Assembly (NCBI GenBank): GCA_026413225.1
Contig: CM048553.1
Span: 48,214,001 to 48,278,000, forward strand
Origin: Otis tarda
Taxonomy: Eukaryota; Chordata; Aves; Otidiformes; Otididae
Direction of reading: 5' to 3'
DNA length: 64,000 nucleotides
In this document: positions 1 through 19,900 of the stretch, in pieces
Layout of the letters: each line of letters opens with the position of its first letter
How positions within the stretch are numbered: position 1 is the stretch's first letter
Notes under the pieces: generated by a model
What the model saw: only the letters and a program-made list of their open reading frames with translations
Databases searched by the model: none
Told to the model about the DNA's origin: nothing
Position numbers and translations under genes: made by a program

Positions 1-3000
1 TGAAGTAAAAACGAAGCAGCAAAAAACAGTGGCTGGAAGCAGAGGTAAGGTGTGAGCACTGCTGGATTTGGGTGTGTGCTGTCAAATACCCCTCTCCCAC
101 TTAAATCTGTGGATTATCTGAGATAGTTTGCCTCTTTCAGCATATATTTGGGGATATTTGAAACTTGGAAGTTGCAATGTTTTAACCTTTGAAAAAGGTC
201 AGTTAAGCAGCTACTATTTAGGTTTCTTAATTTCCTAATGTTTGATAGGAGAAACAGACTTTCAGGTCTTGTTATTAAGAGATTCTAAAGAACAACTTAA
301 GACTGTTGCATATTCTGGGTTTAGACTTAATGTGATCTGATTAGCTAAATCTAAAATAGAACACATTGCTGTTTGCAAGGCATCTTCTACCTTTCTGCAG
401 GTATAAGTAAAATGTATTATCTGAAGTACTCTAGCTTGGATAAATACAAGCTGGATGGATTACATAGGATGCTGAGTTTATCACTGGAGTTATAACTTAG
501 TGGTTGGCAGGAACAATGTTAAGCAAATGTGGCTTGAGAAAATCACCAGCGCAGTTTTGTCATGAGTCAAAGTTTATGAATGAGTTCTGTTGCAATCTAG
601 GATCAGTAAGCTGGACTTCGGTATGGGTGCATGCTGTGGCATGCAGGTTAAGATTCCTGTTACAACTGGTAGCTCTTAGTTTTCAGTTGAGGTTGCTGCA
701 TCTTAGCACAGCACTTAAATATAGTAAAGCTGCTCTATCTCTTGCAGTGGCATTTCTTCTGAGGTGGTAGTGAAGGCTACAGATGAGCGTTTCTATCATC
801 TAACCTGAAAGAAGATAGAAATGTTCAAGAGCTGTGAAAACCCATGGTGTTTTTTCCTTTTAGAGCTGGGAAAACACAGCATGTGTTTTGACTGGTTTTT
901 GTATGGTTTGGCTTGTTTCCTTTTGGTGTTACATACTCTAAGTTACTTCCATTTACTTAAAAGATCTTCAGATGGCCTCTGACAAGGTGTTTTTACCCAG
1001 TATCAACCTGCTGAAAACTGAAGGAAGCCTGACATTAATATGAACAATCACAAGTTTTATATTCTGGTTCCTGGTATAGATGATAAGGTAAACCTTCACT
1101 TTACTGCCTCCAAAATTATCTAAGTAGTCCATTGCTTTGCTTAATGGGATAATTTGCAGCCCTAAACCATCATTTGAGAGCTGATTTTTTCAATGAGTTT
1201 CATAGTAGTTTTTGTTGATCCAGGTCCTTAAACTGTTAGTGTGAGGAAGGATTTGAAAAACTGAATTTCTTAATCTAGAAGTCATTACTGGTGAGTGACT
1301 AATTTGACAATAATCAAGGCTCTATAATGCTTGTATATAACTTCAGAATATTCTCCACTCACTGCATGCAGCTGTTCTTTACAGAATTGACAAAGTGACT
1401 GAGGACTACAGATGGTGCTACTTTAGACAGATTATGGGAATGCTATTCAGTACTTGTTTTGTGGATATGGAATTAATTTAAGGAAAATTCTTGTATTTAA
1501 TCCTGTGTGGTACTTTTTGTACAACAAGAAATAAACTTTTTAAAATACAAGTTTTCAAAGTGAAACTCAATCACGTTACCTGTTCATTCTTTGAAATAAA
1601 GTATATTGTGTTCATTGTGTAGAAAAATTGTAAACCCCAACTGTTATTGCTACAGCAAGCTTCTAAAATACCTTCAAAGACACAACACAACTTGTACTTT
1701 CAGGACTTCTCACTAATCTTACAGAAGCATCTGATACATAAAGAACTTCCAAAATTACCTACAAAGCATGCTTTACCCCAGAGCTCAATAGAAACCAGAC
1801 AAAAGTCCTCAGAGTTAAGTTTTGTTTGGAATATCTGGGAGCATATAGGAGAAGAGGACTTGACCCCCATTTGGATAAGGAATAATTAGAAGTTTAAAAC
1901 AGAATTCTGGTGGTAAAAATTCTTGAACTTGTTTAACCTTTGAAGATACAAAATGAAAGTTTCCTAAATGGAGACCTACAGGGCAACTGACAATCCTCAC
2001 TTCTTAGGTTATCAACTACTGTCTTAATCCAAAACTAGAATAACCTGAGTTAGAAACTGAATGCAAGTGCCCTGGATCATGACTTCCTACAAATACTATC
2101 CTTGTTTTCCTGGATAGGCAGTTCTCATGGGTCATCTGTAACTTTCACTGCTTTCCCTCTCAAATTATAGCTGTTGTCTTTTGTTTTGGGGTGGGTTTTT
2201 TTAGTTTCCTGCTAGGCTAAGACTTTTGGCTTTTCCTTTCAGGTAGCAGGGAAGTAGTTAGTAGGCAGGCATAAACTGATTACAGGCTTCCCTCTTTGAA
2301 GGAAGGAAAATAACTCAACTTTTTTAGGCTTCCTGTTAATCAGTTTAGTGCTATCACTAATGAATATAAAAGTTACTACCTCAGTTGGATCATGTCTTCG
2401 TAAGAGTAAATGAAGTAAATGTAGGCTTGCTTGTTGCAAGAGTGGTTATACCTGTGGGGTAGGTTAGATCAAAAATTGCTTGAGGAGGCAGGTCAGCCAC
2501 TCACGCCTGAAAGAGCTTATACACCCTGAAAGCTTCTTTGATGTTTCCACTATCAGTATTGTCTTACTTAAATGATTCCCCCCAGCTTTCTTTTCTAGAA
2601 AACAGAATAACAACTTCTAGGATAAAAGGATTTTTTTAAATTTAAAAATCCTTAACTTAATTTATTTCACACATTCCCAAATCTCCACTTGAAAACTAAG
2701 GTTAAATAGGAAGCTTCTGCTACACTAAGTTCTTATCTTTTTGTTCTTGGGTATAGGAGTGAGTGCTGTAGTTATCAGATGTTACTAGTTGTGGAACTGA
2801 TGTTGCCTGTATATTTTGGCTGCTGACTTTGTAAAGCAGATAAACAGGCAACATCGTAGGCAAGCAGCTGCCTGAGACAAGAACAGTTATGAAATTAGAC
2901 ACAAAGAATGCTTCCAATAGCACCTTGGTAGTGGTTGCAATAGCTTCTGAGCACTTGGAGAAAAACTGTTTTCTGGTGTATGTACTTCTCTTCATTTGTA

Positions 3001-6000
3001 TGTAGATGATCCACGTTTTTAACTGCTGTAACTCACAAGAAGATTAAGAGCTGCTTGTTCTTCCTAAGAAAATGTGCATTCAGCACCAATGGCTAATTTA
3101 AAGATGCGGTTGCTTGGCCTGTCCTAGGTGAGACAGAGAAACCTATGAAAACGTGGTCAGTAGATCTTTAAACAGATCAGTGATTGGCTATGTCAGTCTT
3201 CATTTCTCATACAAGATTTAATAACATACTGCTCTCAAGCAAAAGGTTTCTGGAAGACTTGCAAACTTTGACTTGCTTCACAAAGAGGAGGGGAACTGCT
3301 TATCATATTGGTCAGGTGTAATCTTGAGTCAATTAATGAAGAGATTCTATTAAGATTAAGGTAGTAACCTTGAAAGAAGACAGATACATTTTTTATTTAA
3401 TACAAGCTGCAAATATGAGCTGTTTAGTAGGCTAACAAAGTGGCTTAGCTGACAATGAAAAAGAGTTTATCTTAGATAAACTGCAAGTGCAAATGTGCTG
3501 TAGTCTTGATATACCAGGCAGGTAAATGTCAGGCTGATATTCACCCCTTTAGATAGGCTATTCTCATAGTTCTTATCCTCTGTAAGACCGAGTAGAAGTA
3601 AACAATTCATTGTGCTCTGTGTCCTAACAGAGTTTAACAGCTTTAGCAAGAAATTTACCTAGGTTTTACTGAAGCTGTTCAGAATTACTGTTCAGATTTG
3701 AGGAATGCTATAGCCTTGTTGACTTCCTTGGTGTGTGCCTAACTCTTCTCCAAAATCCAAAGTTAATAACTAGGGTTTTATTCATCATCAAAATACTCAT
3801 CCTCTTTCATTCCTTTGAGAAACAAGACATTTTAATTGCCTTCTCTAGTAACTTGAAATTAGTAGCTCTTAAGCCTGCTAAGCTTGCAAAACTGTTTTCC
3901 TCATTTTTTTAAGATTTCAAATATAAGATTGGGACTGATGGTACACCATACATCCTGGTGTGATGTCTTGCATTGTTCTTCATATAATAAATTTAATATG
4001 TATTTTTGAAAAAAACAACCTCTATTTAAACCCAAAGCTGATCATGTTTGCTAAACCTTGCTAAACAAGTGGATAGTGTCGTGGAGGAGGAGGAAGTTTT
4101 TAAAGAAGTTCTCATAACTCCTGGCAGTACTTCTGTATGAACTTCTGTATAATGTGACATTTATCAAAATTCAGACTTGATTTGAGTAGCAGATAGTCTT
4201 TTAAAAATAGTCTTGAAGAAGTTTGCTGTTAGCCTAAAGTTTGTTTATAAAGTATACTGAGCCCTTCTGTCTCTTCCTGATGGTTAAGGTCTGCATTACT
4301 GACCTTGACAATGTAATGTTCACTAGTCATATCCTCCAATAAATTTGAATAGGAGCTTGATTTAAAGGAGCTGGTATGTGCTTCATGGTTGAAGACTACA
4401 AGCTTAATTATCCTAGCATGTTTGTGGGTTTTTTGTTTTGTTTCTACTCCCCCACTCTGCACGTATTGATCCAGTTTATGTCAGGAAAATGAACAGCACA
4501 AACATTTGTACCTGGTCTGGGTTTGTGGCTCCCTTTGTAAATGTAGTGGTTAACTTTGTCAGTGACAGACATGAAGACAAGTCAGCAGCTTGTCTGGAGT
4601 CAGTTTATCCCCTTGTAAAATGGGAAGAGAATGAGGAGGAAAATATGGGAGAATGTTCAGTTACAGAAACCCTAAAACCAAACAGAACATACTCCTTTTC
4701 CTTAGCTACCTTTAGTCTACAGTTATTTTGAGCTCTTAGGATTAAAACCAATTTCCCATCTAAATAAAAAAAAGATGCTACCTGTTACTGCTAGGGGGTT
4801 ACAGGGGTATGAAATGCAGATTAGGATGTTAGAAACTTTCATGTGCAGCTAGCAGGCTGATCTAAAGTCTGTATTTCAAAGACATTTCTGACTGATAATG
4901 AACACTTAATTCTGTATTCTTTACTGCTGTTCTGTAGATACTCTTCAGCTTTATTTTGGAATAATGTTCCAGTTCAGTGGCTAGTGTGGTCTGTTGGATT
5001 GTACCAAACAGTATGATCTGATCTCTTCAGGCTGCTGAAATTGAAACAACTGTTTCAGAGTACAGTTGCTGTAGGCCAGCTGTCTTCATTCGTGCAGAAT
5101 TCAACAGTGGAAGGATACAAGCATTGTTCCCAAGCCCTGTATTGCATATTTGAATCTCAGGTGGTAGTAAATATCTCAAAGCTTAGTTAATGCTTTTGGC
5201 TGGTTCATCTACCAGTATGTTACCTTCAAAACTAGTTTGGTCATCATCTTTATTAGCAGCCTCCTGATAGGTGGAGACAACAAAGGTTACAATAAAAAAT
5301 AGATCTTTTGTGCTAAGCATATTACAAATTGCGTATAGCAGTGAGATCTTGCCCGGTTTTCTATTGTAAATGTTGCATCTGACTTACAGTGAGGACTAGG
5401 AGGAGCAAAGACACAAATTTTACTTTTAGTGCTATTCAACTTCTTTCTGTTTGGAAGGTGTTAGTGGGGCTGACAAAATAATGTGTAAGACCTGCAGGGA
5501 GCTATCAAGCTTTTGTATAGGCACTTCCTCCAACTTGGATACTCAGGGGAATTTTTCTATTAATGGTGGACTGGCAGTATGACTTAGTTTTTCCTTCCCA
5601 TTGCCACTGCTACTCCCAAAGTCCTAGCACCATGGTCCAAGAATCCAGTGTTCAAGGGACTCGAAAAATTGTTTGTATTGTCAATGTATCCTTCATGCAG
5701 ATTGTGAGGAATAGACAAGAGTTGGCCAGTCTTTCCCAGGCTGTGGAGTAGAACCAGTTTAGGGACCTAAGTGTACTGTATGTTGTGTTATGTCTTAAAT
5801 CAGCTCAATGCTGCTTATCTGCTACAGATGCAGATCTACTGTCCATTTTATAAGAGCCAGGGAAGGGTTGCTGCCAAAAGTTGTGGGAGTGCAGAGTCAG
5901 GACAAACAGCGCTGGCATTTGTACAGCAAAGTAACGAGTTTGCTCAGGAGCTGCTGGAGTATCCTGCAGCTGGCTCAGAGACAGTGAAATACAAGCTTGC

Positions 6001-7292
6001 CTCAGAGTTGCCTAACCTATTGAGTGAGACTCTTAAAAACTGCAGGCCTGTCTTCTCTTCAATTATGATTTTCTAAAAGCTGCTCCTGAATAAAACTCTT
6101 AAACTGGGAAATCTGTCTTTACACAAATACAGCGTCAAACGGACTTTGTTCTCCTGACACAGTACTGCAAACCTGTCCTTTAAAGAGATTAGTGGCTTGC
6201 TTTTATTTCATTGTCTAGGAATGTTTTGATCAGCATAGCTCTAACACCTAACAGCACACTGAAAGCTGATTGCTGGGAAGAGATGGTTTTGCTCACTGCG
6301 CTAGTTACCACTGCAAATGTTTCTGCTTGGCTAGTTCCCAGAATAGGCTGTCACCAGCTCTGTGTCTGCACTGAAAAGAGCATTAGGGTGTAGGGGGAAG
6401 GGGAGCAAATGAAATAAAAGTATGACAGCTTTGAGTTATCCGTTGAGAAGCTGTAGCCTTGAATTTCTCTTTCTGGGTTAATGAAGAGATGGATAAGACT
6501 TACGGTACAAATACTTTTGTACTGCTTGGTGGTATCAAATGGAGGTCCATGCTGAAGATTTTGATAGGGCATTTGATCATATTTTAGCCTCCTGCCCCCA
6601 GTTGCCTTGGCTTTCTGCACCAAACAAAAGTGAGCTTGGTGACTTAATGTGTGCAACTAAAGGAGAGCATTTGTTTATAAGGCTGGCTCGATTTTCAGTT
6701 TAACTTCAAGGAAGAGTATTTTGTGTAGGAAGAAGCCTTTCTTCTTGTGGTACAGGAAAGGAGTAAAGGAGGAGGTTCAATTATAACTCTTTAGGTAGTT
6801 TTTGTACCACTGAAATAATAGCAGCTTGCCTTAAATAGTTATTTCAACTTTCCCCATGAAAATCCATGTTGTAGCCCCGTATCAAACAGTTTTGCTATTA
6901 TCTTGAGTAGTTTGAGGGAAATGAGGAATTTAGCCCTTGTCTTTGTGGCATGTCCAAGCTGTGGAATTTAATGTCTGAACTTCAAGTTATGTAAGGATAG
7001 AAAAGTAAAAAATGGTTCTATCATGGTCAGTCTTCAATTCTTTTTTTTTTCTCTTGCAGTTTTAAGAGGAAAATATGTCTTAGAGAGAGTCTGGCAGAAG
7101 TCTGGGCAATGCATCTAATTCTTTTGAGTCTCTGTTCATGGGGGTTTGCTAATTAGCATTTGAATATACTCACTGTAGTAATGAAATAGCAAGATGTGTG
7201 AAGTCTTAGTGTGCAATTCCAGTGTTCTAATATGAACCTTGTCTTACTAGCTCTGATCAGTGTTTAATAAGTTCTAACCTTGCTCTTTTTAG
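1..7292 (+). other. CTNNB1: CTNNB1 intron 1, 3' portion
   Basis: This stretch runs up to the acceptor AG at 7291-7292 in front of the ATG-bearing exon. It is AT-rich, has no CpG island, and has no open frame with a recognisable product; the frames of 60-100 codons look like chance. No CR1 copy or other family was recognised. In vertebrates the first exon of CTNNB1 is non-coding and separated by a long intron, so promoter and exon 1 should lie before base 1. Two splice-like sites are visible: a donor-like GAG|GTAAGG at 42-50 and a strong acceptor (T-run, then CTCTTGCAG) ending at 7059. No coding consequence can be shown for either. Confidence 0.85.
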
Positions 7293-7340
7293 GGTCTCTG
7301 AAAGGTAGCAGGAAAGAGTTCTGGGAGCACAACAAGGAAC

Positions 7341-7353
<13 letters not shown>
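7293..7353 (+). CDS. CTNNB1: CTNNB1 exon 2: 5'UTR end and start codon
   Basis: The acceptor CTCTTTTTAG ends at 7292 and the donor is AAG|GTACAT at 7354. Bases 7293-7340 are 5'UTR. ATG at 7341 lies in the context AACATGG (A at -3, G at +4), close to the Kozak optimum. Only 13 coding bases are here (MATQ plus one base), as in mammals. Confidence 0.97.
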
Positions 7354-14633
<7,280 letters not shown>

Positions 14634-14925
14634 GTAAGAAGCTCCAACCTTGAATTTAAAAACAAAACAAAAAGAGAAAAAACAGATGACTGGACTGAGG
14701 ACTTGGTTGGCAGGGAGGGATTGGCTCAGATGGGTCCCAGTGTGCCAGAACAGTGAATACACGCTCCGGAAACACATGATCAGTACACTCCAAACTGACT
14801 TCTGTGGTGAAGTGTGGAAGTAATTAACTGTAATGTCTTGTGCACTGGCTTCATGCAGTTTTAATGTGTGAGCACAGCGCTTTACTCAGCAGCAGTGACA
14901 CCTGTTTTCTTTTTTCTCTTTGCAG
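14634..14925 (+). other. CTNNB1: CTNNB1 3'UTR intron
   Basis: A 292-bp intron from GTAAGAAG to a pyrimidine-rich TTTCTCTTTGCAG. Bases after the acceptor (CTGTATCATCTGAATGAA) match the human 3'UTR as I recall it, where joining after CATCCTTTAG gives the main transcript. 3'UTR splice variants are described for human CTNNB1; retaining this intron would lengthen the 3'UTR without touching the protein. Confidence 0.85.
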
Positions 14926-15396
14926 CTGTATCATCTGAATGAATTTGCATTGATTGGCCTGTAGAGTTGCTGAGAGGGCTCGAGGGGTGGGCTGGTATCT
15001 CAGAAAGTGCCTGACACACTAACCAAGCTGAGTTTCCTATGGGAACAATTGAAGTAAACTTTTTGTTCTGGTCCTTTTTGGTCGAGGAGTAATAATACAA
15101 ATGGATTTTGGGAGTGATTCAAGAAACAAAGAGTGCACAAGAATGAATTGCAAGATGGAATTTATCAAACCCTAGCCTTGCTTGTTAAAAATTTATTATT
15201 TTTTTTAAATCTCTGTAATGGTACTGACCTTGCTTGCTTTGGAAGTAGCCTTTCTTTTTGCAGTAATTGTTGTTAGTTTTTTTTTAAAGTCTCTCGTAGT
15301 ATTAAGTTATAGTGAATATGCTACAGCAGTTTCTAATTTTTAAGGATTGAGTAAAGGTGTAGAACACTAATTCATAATCGCTCTAACTGTATTCTG

Positions 15397-15402
15397 AATA
15401 AA
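15397..15402 (+). promoter_or_regulatory. CTNNB1: proximal CTNNB1 poly(A) signal AATAAA
   Basis: AATAAA in CTGAATAAAGTGTAAC, followed by a U/GU-rich stretch (TTGTGTAGCCTTTTTGT). The same hexamer is at the matching place in the human 3'UTR. It would give a 3'UTR roughly 280 nt shorter than the distal site. Confidence 0.75.
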
Positions 15403-15678
15403 GTGTAACATTGTGTAGCCTTTTTGTATAAAAAACTAGACAAATAGAAATGGTCCAATTAGTTTCCTTTTTAATATGCTTAAAATAAGCAGGTGGATCT
15501 ATTTCATGTTTTTGATCAAAAACTTTATCTGGGATATGTCTGGGTAGGGGCCAGTAAGAACTGTTTATTTGGAACCTTGTATTGGACAGTTTACCAGTTG
15601 CCTTTTATCCCAAAGTTATTGTAGCCTGCTGTGATACAGATGCTTCATGAGAAAAATGCAGTTATAAAATGGTTCAAA

Positions 15679-15684
15679 ATTAAA
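15679..15684 (+). promoter_or_regulatory. CTNNB1: distal CTNNB1 poly(A) signal ATTAAA
   Basis: ATTAAA followed by TTTTAATTCACTCTGTGTC. The human transcript, as I recall it, ends just after the equivalent AATTAAACTTTTAATTCATT. A GU-rich element (CTCTGTGTC) lies downstream. Confidence 0.8.
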
Positions 15685-15705
15685 GTAAACTTTTAATTCA
15701 CTCTG

Positions 15706-16430
15706 TGTCAAGTTATTTCAAATCATAAAGTGTACTTCTGTGTTAACAAGTTTTCTGAAAATTGTCCTAGAATAGCACAAAATTTGAGTACTTCAGAGGA
15801 GGAAGCCAAGGCCTGTTTACCCCTCTCATCCCACTGAGGAACAGCTAGGGTCCCAAAATGCTGAACTACAGAACAGCCTGCCTCTTTGGCTTGCAGAGGG
15901 AAGGTGCTGCAGCCTCACCCACTCATTCAGCTTTGTTCCTCTTGGCCACACTTCCACTGGAAGACCATTACTGTAAAAGCTGGAACTGGGGAAAAGCTAT
16001 GAAAAAGAGATGGTGATGAGGTAATGTCAGCAAACAATTCCTGTAAAACATACAAGGTGAAGGCAGTTTGATTACCTAGGGATGGTTCCTTGCCTCTATG
16101 TACCCTGAAGACCTGGGCTGTCCCAACAGCAGGTTTGTAGCAGCAGATGCGTTTGGTGGCTGTGCTGGGACCATGCTGTTGCTGCTTTGAAAGACAAACA
16201 TTAAGGCAGAAGTGGTTGTAGTACCAGACTTACCCATGCTGTGCTTGCTCAGGACACATGGGGAGAAGAATTAACTTATTCACACACTGTGGCATCTGCT
16301 TGTAGAGGGTGCTTCCTCGAGTATCAGCTTTCACTGGGGATAAATTACAAACTGCCAGCCTCTTTGTCTTACCTGGTTTCAACGAGGCATTCCAGCCAGG
16401 AGCACACGCACACACACATATGTACATTCT
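15706..16430. other. intergenic gap between converging CTNNB1 and ULK4
   Basis: Tail-to-tail spacer of about 0.7 kb. No repeat family or open frame with support was recognised. A CA/GT-rich run at 16397-16425 reads GU-rich on the minus strand, which suits a downstream element for ULK4 polyadenylation. Confidence 0.75.
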
Positions 16431-16903
16431 GGTTGTGTTAAATAAAGAATATTTATTGATAAAAAGGTATTGTCTAGGGGCAGGTGTAGGCAGGTGGTGA
16501 CCCCTTAAGCTGAACAGTCAAGGCATTCATGTGGGTAAAAAAATGATAGATAAACACATTTCTAACAGCAGCTTAAGCTAGTGAACAATCTTATGGCTAT
16601 ATTGTGAAATTACTATTAAGTTATACTTTTCAAACTGGCTGTAAAATACTTGAACTACATCGAAGTAAAATAGTAACTAAGAATTCATCCTTACAGGGAT
16701 TTAAAAAAAAAAAAAAAATGAAGAAAACACCCACTTCTATCTACCTCCCATTTTCCTCCCAAAGTCACACATACATTCATACACAGCTACGGCTCAGCTT
16801 GCTAAATCAGTTGTGTCTGCTCTGCTCAGTTGAAGGTGATCCTGCATCTTCAGGAGGAGGTGCTGAGCAGCGTGCCCATTGCTGTAGGCAGGTCAAAAAC
16901 GGT
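16430..16903 (-). other. ULK4: ULK4 3'UTR
   Basis: It runs from the TGA at 16906-16904 to a cleavage point about 15-25 nt past the minus-strand AATAAA. It holds a poly(T) run on the minus strand (plus-strand A-run at about 16701-16718). The exact 3' end is inferred. Confidence 0.65.
16441..16457. promoter_or_regulatory. bidirectional poly(A) element
   Basis: The 17-bp stretch AATAAAGAATATTTATT carries AATAAA on the plus strand (16441-16446) and on the minus strand (16457-16452). On the minus strand, GU-rich sequence lies just downstream (16425-16397), so this is the likely ULK4 poly(A) signal. On the plus strand it could catch CTNNB1 read-through, but its downstream context is less GU-rich. 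Confidence 0.7.
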
Positions 16904-16988
16904 TCACTTGGTAGTCTTGACATTTTCATGTCCCACTGTTCTCAGAATTTCAAATGCCAAGGAAGCAACAGCAACATCAGCATGAGAG
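16904..16988 (-). CDS. ULK4: ULK4 terminal coding exon
   Basis: The acceptor on the minus strand is AATTCCTAG ending at 16989, preceded by an uninterrupted run of 18 T (plus A18 at 16998-17015). It encodes one base of a split Ser, then SHADVAVASLAFEILRTVGH, then ENVKTTK and TGA at 16906-16904. It is the last helix pair of the repeat region. Confidence 0.92.
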
Positions 16989-19900
16989 CTAGGAATTAAA
17001 AAAAAAAAAAAAAAACCAACAAAAAAACCGGTCACACTTAGATATCCTTAGGGGAAAACTTTGTGTTCAAATTCCACATTTGTCTTTTATCTATTATAGA
17101 AAATTCTTAATAGCCATTAACTGCGCTTGTATACTCTGCTTTCCTGTTATGCAGTAACATGCAACTAGGCATTCCACCCTGTAGCAAATCTTGTGTAAAA
17201 ATGAATTTCGGCTCAAATACACAGTATCTGCTAGCTCAGTCAAGCTCCTCTGTAAAAAAAAAACCAAAAATATATATATAAAAAAATTTATCACATTCCC
17301 CCCCCATGAATCTACACACATGCACACTTCCAGCTTGACAGAAAAATGTGTTTTCACACATACAGCCCTCAGCACAGCGCAGCTCCACTCAGGGAGGCAC
17401 TGCCACTCGAGGAGCAGCCCACCTGCAGGGAGGACCAGCTGCCCCGCTACACACATCTCTGCACGTTTGAGATTGAATGGTGGGATCTTCCCCCTTTTCT
17501 TCTTTGCCTAAGTTTTCACTGTATATATTTTGCCTAATTTTTCCTTCTGGAAACACATATTTTTCTATCATTGGAAGAGAGGCTCTAATGCATTACTGCT
17601 GGTTCACAGAGGTTGGGTGGATTTTTTTTTTGTTTTCTTATAGACTACCATCCCTCATCTTTAGTCCAATCTCCCACTTCCTTGGTTGTTGCTAATGGCA
17701 AATACCTACCAACACTCCATGCTTTGGAGAATGTAGAAGTAGTCAAGAAAGCCAAATGATCAGTCCTCACTATGTCGGCCAATGTCTTAATGCGTAGCAG
17801 TTTAAAGCAGAAAATTTACTTATTTGAAACAAATCCATCTTGGCAACTGTCTTCACTGAGAAATAAATGGTCCACTATCTGAAGCTACTAAGCAGAGTGA
17901 GTTGGTTATGTGTCACTCTCCGAGCTGCCTGTTCTGACTAGCTGAGGACATCACAGAGCAGCAGTTTGGCGATCCACAGCTGCTACACGGCAGCAGGAGA
18001 GCCCCAGAAACAGCTCGCAATCCAAGCCGTGCGCCTCTCGGCACGTGACTGCTTGGCTGGTATCTTCCTTCTGCCGCACAGGCAGAGGAAAAGATTAGAA
18101 ACCTGTCTGCAAAAAATGAGCAAAGCAAAAACACTCCTCAATCACATCAACCCAGTGATAATACGTGGGTGGAAGGGCCTCGGAGTTTAGACTACTCAGA
18201 GGCTGGCTTAGATCCAGGATCTTGGTTGTAGCCTTGAAAACATTTCTAGTTCTGCATGAGATTCAGAGAGGCTTCCTAAGAAGGTTCAAAGCATAGGTGA
18301 GGAGACCAAGTTTATCAGCTCACAAGGAATATTCTGGGAAAGATGCCACATCAGGAAACCCGTCGAGATGGCAGAACATCCACAGCCTCCATAAACAAAA
18401 TGGCCATTCAGCTACTTTAAGCTTGCTAACCCGAGGCTTCTCCTGCCTGCCCATCGCCAGTTTATCCCTGTCTGAGTCCATTACAGCCCCAAGATCCAGG
18501 CTGAATCCCTCTCAGTTTCCTCTGGAGGCAAATGGATAGGGATATGTGTTCCCCAAAGAAGTGGAGGACGGGAAATTAAATCCATGAGCTCTCGGGGGCT
18601 CCTCTGTTGCTGCTGCAGTGTGGGAGCTTGGCCCAGCAAAGGAACTTGGCTTACCCTAATGTATCAACACACTCATCATTGGCATCAGATGAAATTTGGT
18701 CTACTGAGCATCTTGTGTCAAAAAAGAGAATGCTGCTTATTTTGGGCTCTCTAGTATGCGGTTTTCTGAGTACAGCCATGTATAGAGAACACACAATTAG
18801 AGGAAGCCAGAGAAGCAGACTCAAAAGACAGTGACTGGGCTGTCTAGCGCAGCTAATGCTGAAATGCTACAAAATAGAGTGAAAACTCATTCTAAAAGAA
18901 GAAAACCCCATCTCTCCCCACTGTTATCTTCAGTGGTGGTGCCAGTGTCTCCCTTGAGGAAAGCTGACGTATTATTTCAGTTAGATAATTTAACATGTCA
19001 TATGAAAACCCGTGAGTCAGCAGCTGAGTACGTGAGAGGGATGCAGACTGTTCCCAGCAGGTTTGGTTAGTCCTCAGCGTGCATCTCCTTACACTCACCA
19101 TGTCCCAGCATTTCCTCTCCACATCTGCCCACATCCCCCCTTCCTTCCAATGTAGGGTACACCCTGCTGTAATGTTGAGGAGCCAATTTTCCCAAATATC
19201 TGACATATATAAAGCCTGCATTCAGGAGCACAAAGAGCACTGAAAAGATTACCTTAGTGTTTCAAAAACTGATCTATAAACTGCAATTTCTCTACGAATT
19301 TTAGTTCAGCCAGAAGTGAAATGCAGCCCAACAGCCCACAGTAGGAGTGTAAAATTTGTTTTGAGGGGCAGAGAACAGTAACTCTTTCATTCATCTCTCC
19401 AAGGGGGATTAGATGAGGGAAAGTCTATGGGAGATGAGCTGAGGTTTGGCCAACTTGTTTGGACTAGCACCTCAGTTCCCGCAGAGCAGGCCACAGCATT
19501 CCGCAGACTTTCATGCCTTCTTGGAGAAGCCACAGGTATTCTTAAACAAAAGTAGTTCTGTTCTTCAGCTGCGCATTTGAAAGTAATCAGCTTGCAAGCG
19601 CACCAAACACAATTACTTTAAAACAGGGCACCAACATCACTTTGTTCATCTAGCCCACTCCACCAAGAACCACTGACCAGCATCCGATTACGGGGGCCAA
19701 GTGTTTGCAATAAAATGATATAGTTAAAAAAAAAAAAAAATTGACACATGTGCACACACATTGAAGCGGACTGTGCAGCACACTGTGGCTTGCTGCAGCT
19801 GGGGAGCAAAGCACACTGCTGCCGCAGCAGAAATGCCAGCAAGCTCTGAATCAGAGGAGTTTGGAGGACAGCAGGGTAGGGAGGGGGGCCAGGGAGAGAA

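Larger units (their letters stand above)
14926..15705 (+). other. CTNNB1: CTNNB1 exon 16: 3'UTR
   Basis: Non-coding, and strikingly similar to the human 3'UTR over long runs, for example GGGCTCGAGGGGTGGGCTGG and AACAATTGAAGTAAACTTTT. It contains U-rich and AU-rich stretches around 15187-15215 and 15270-15290 that are candidate sites for RNA stability factors. The 3' limit is set about 20 nt after the distal ATTAAA and is approximate. Confidence 0.88.
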
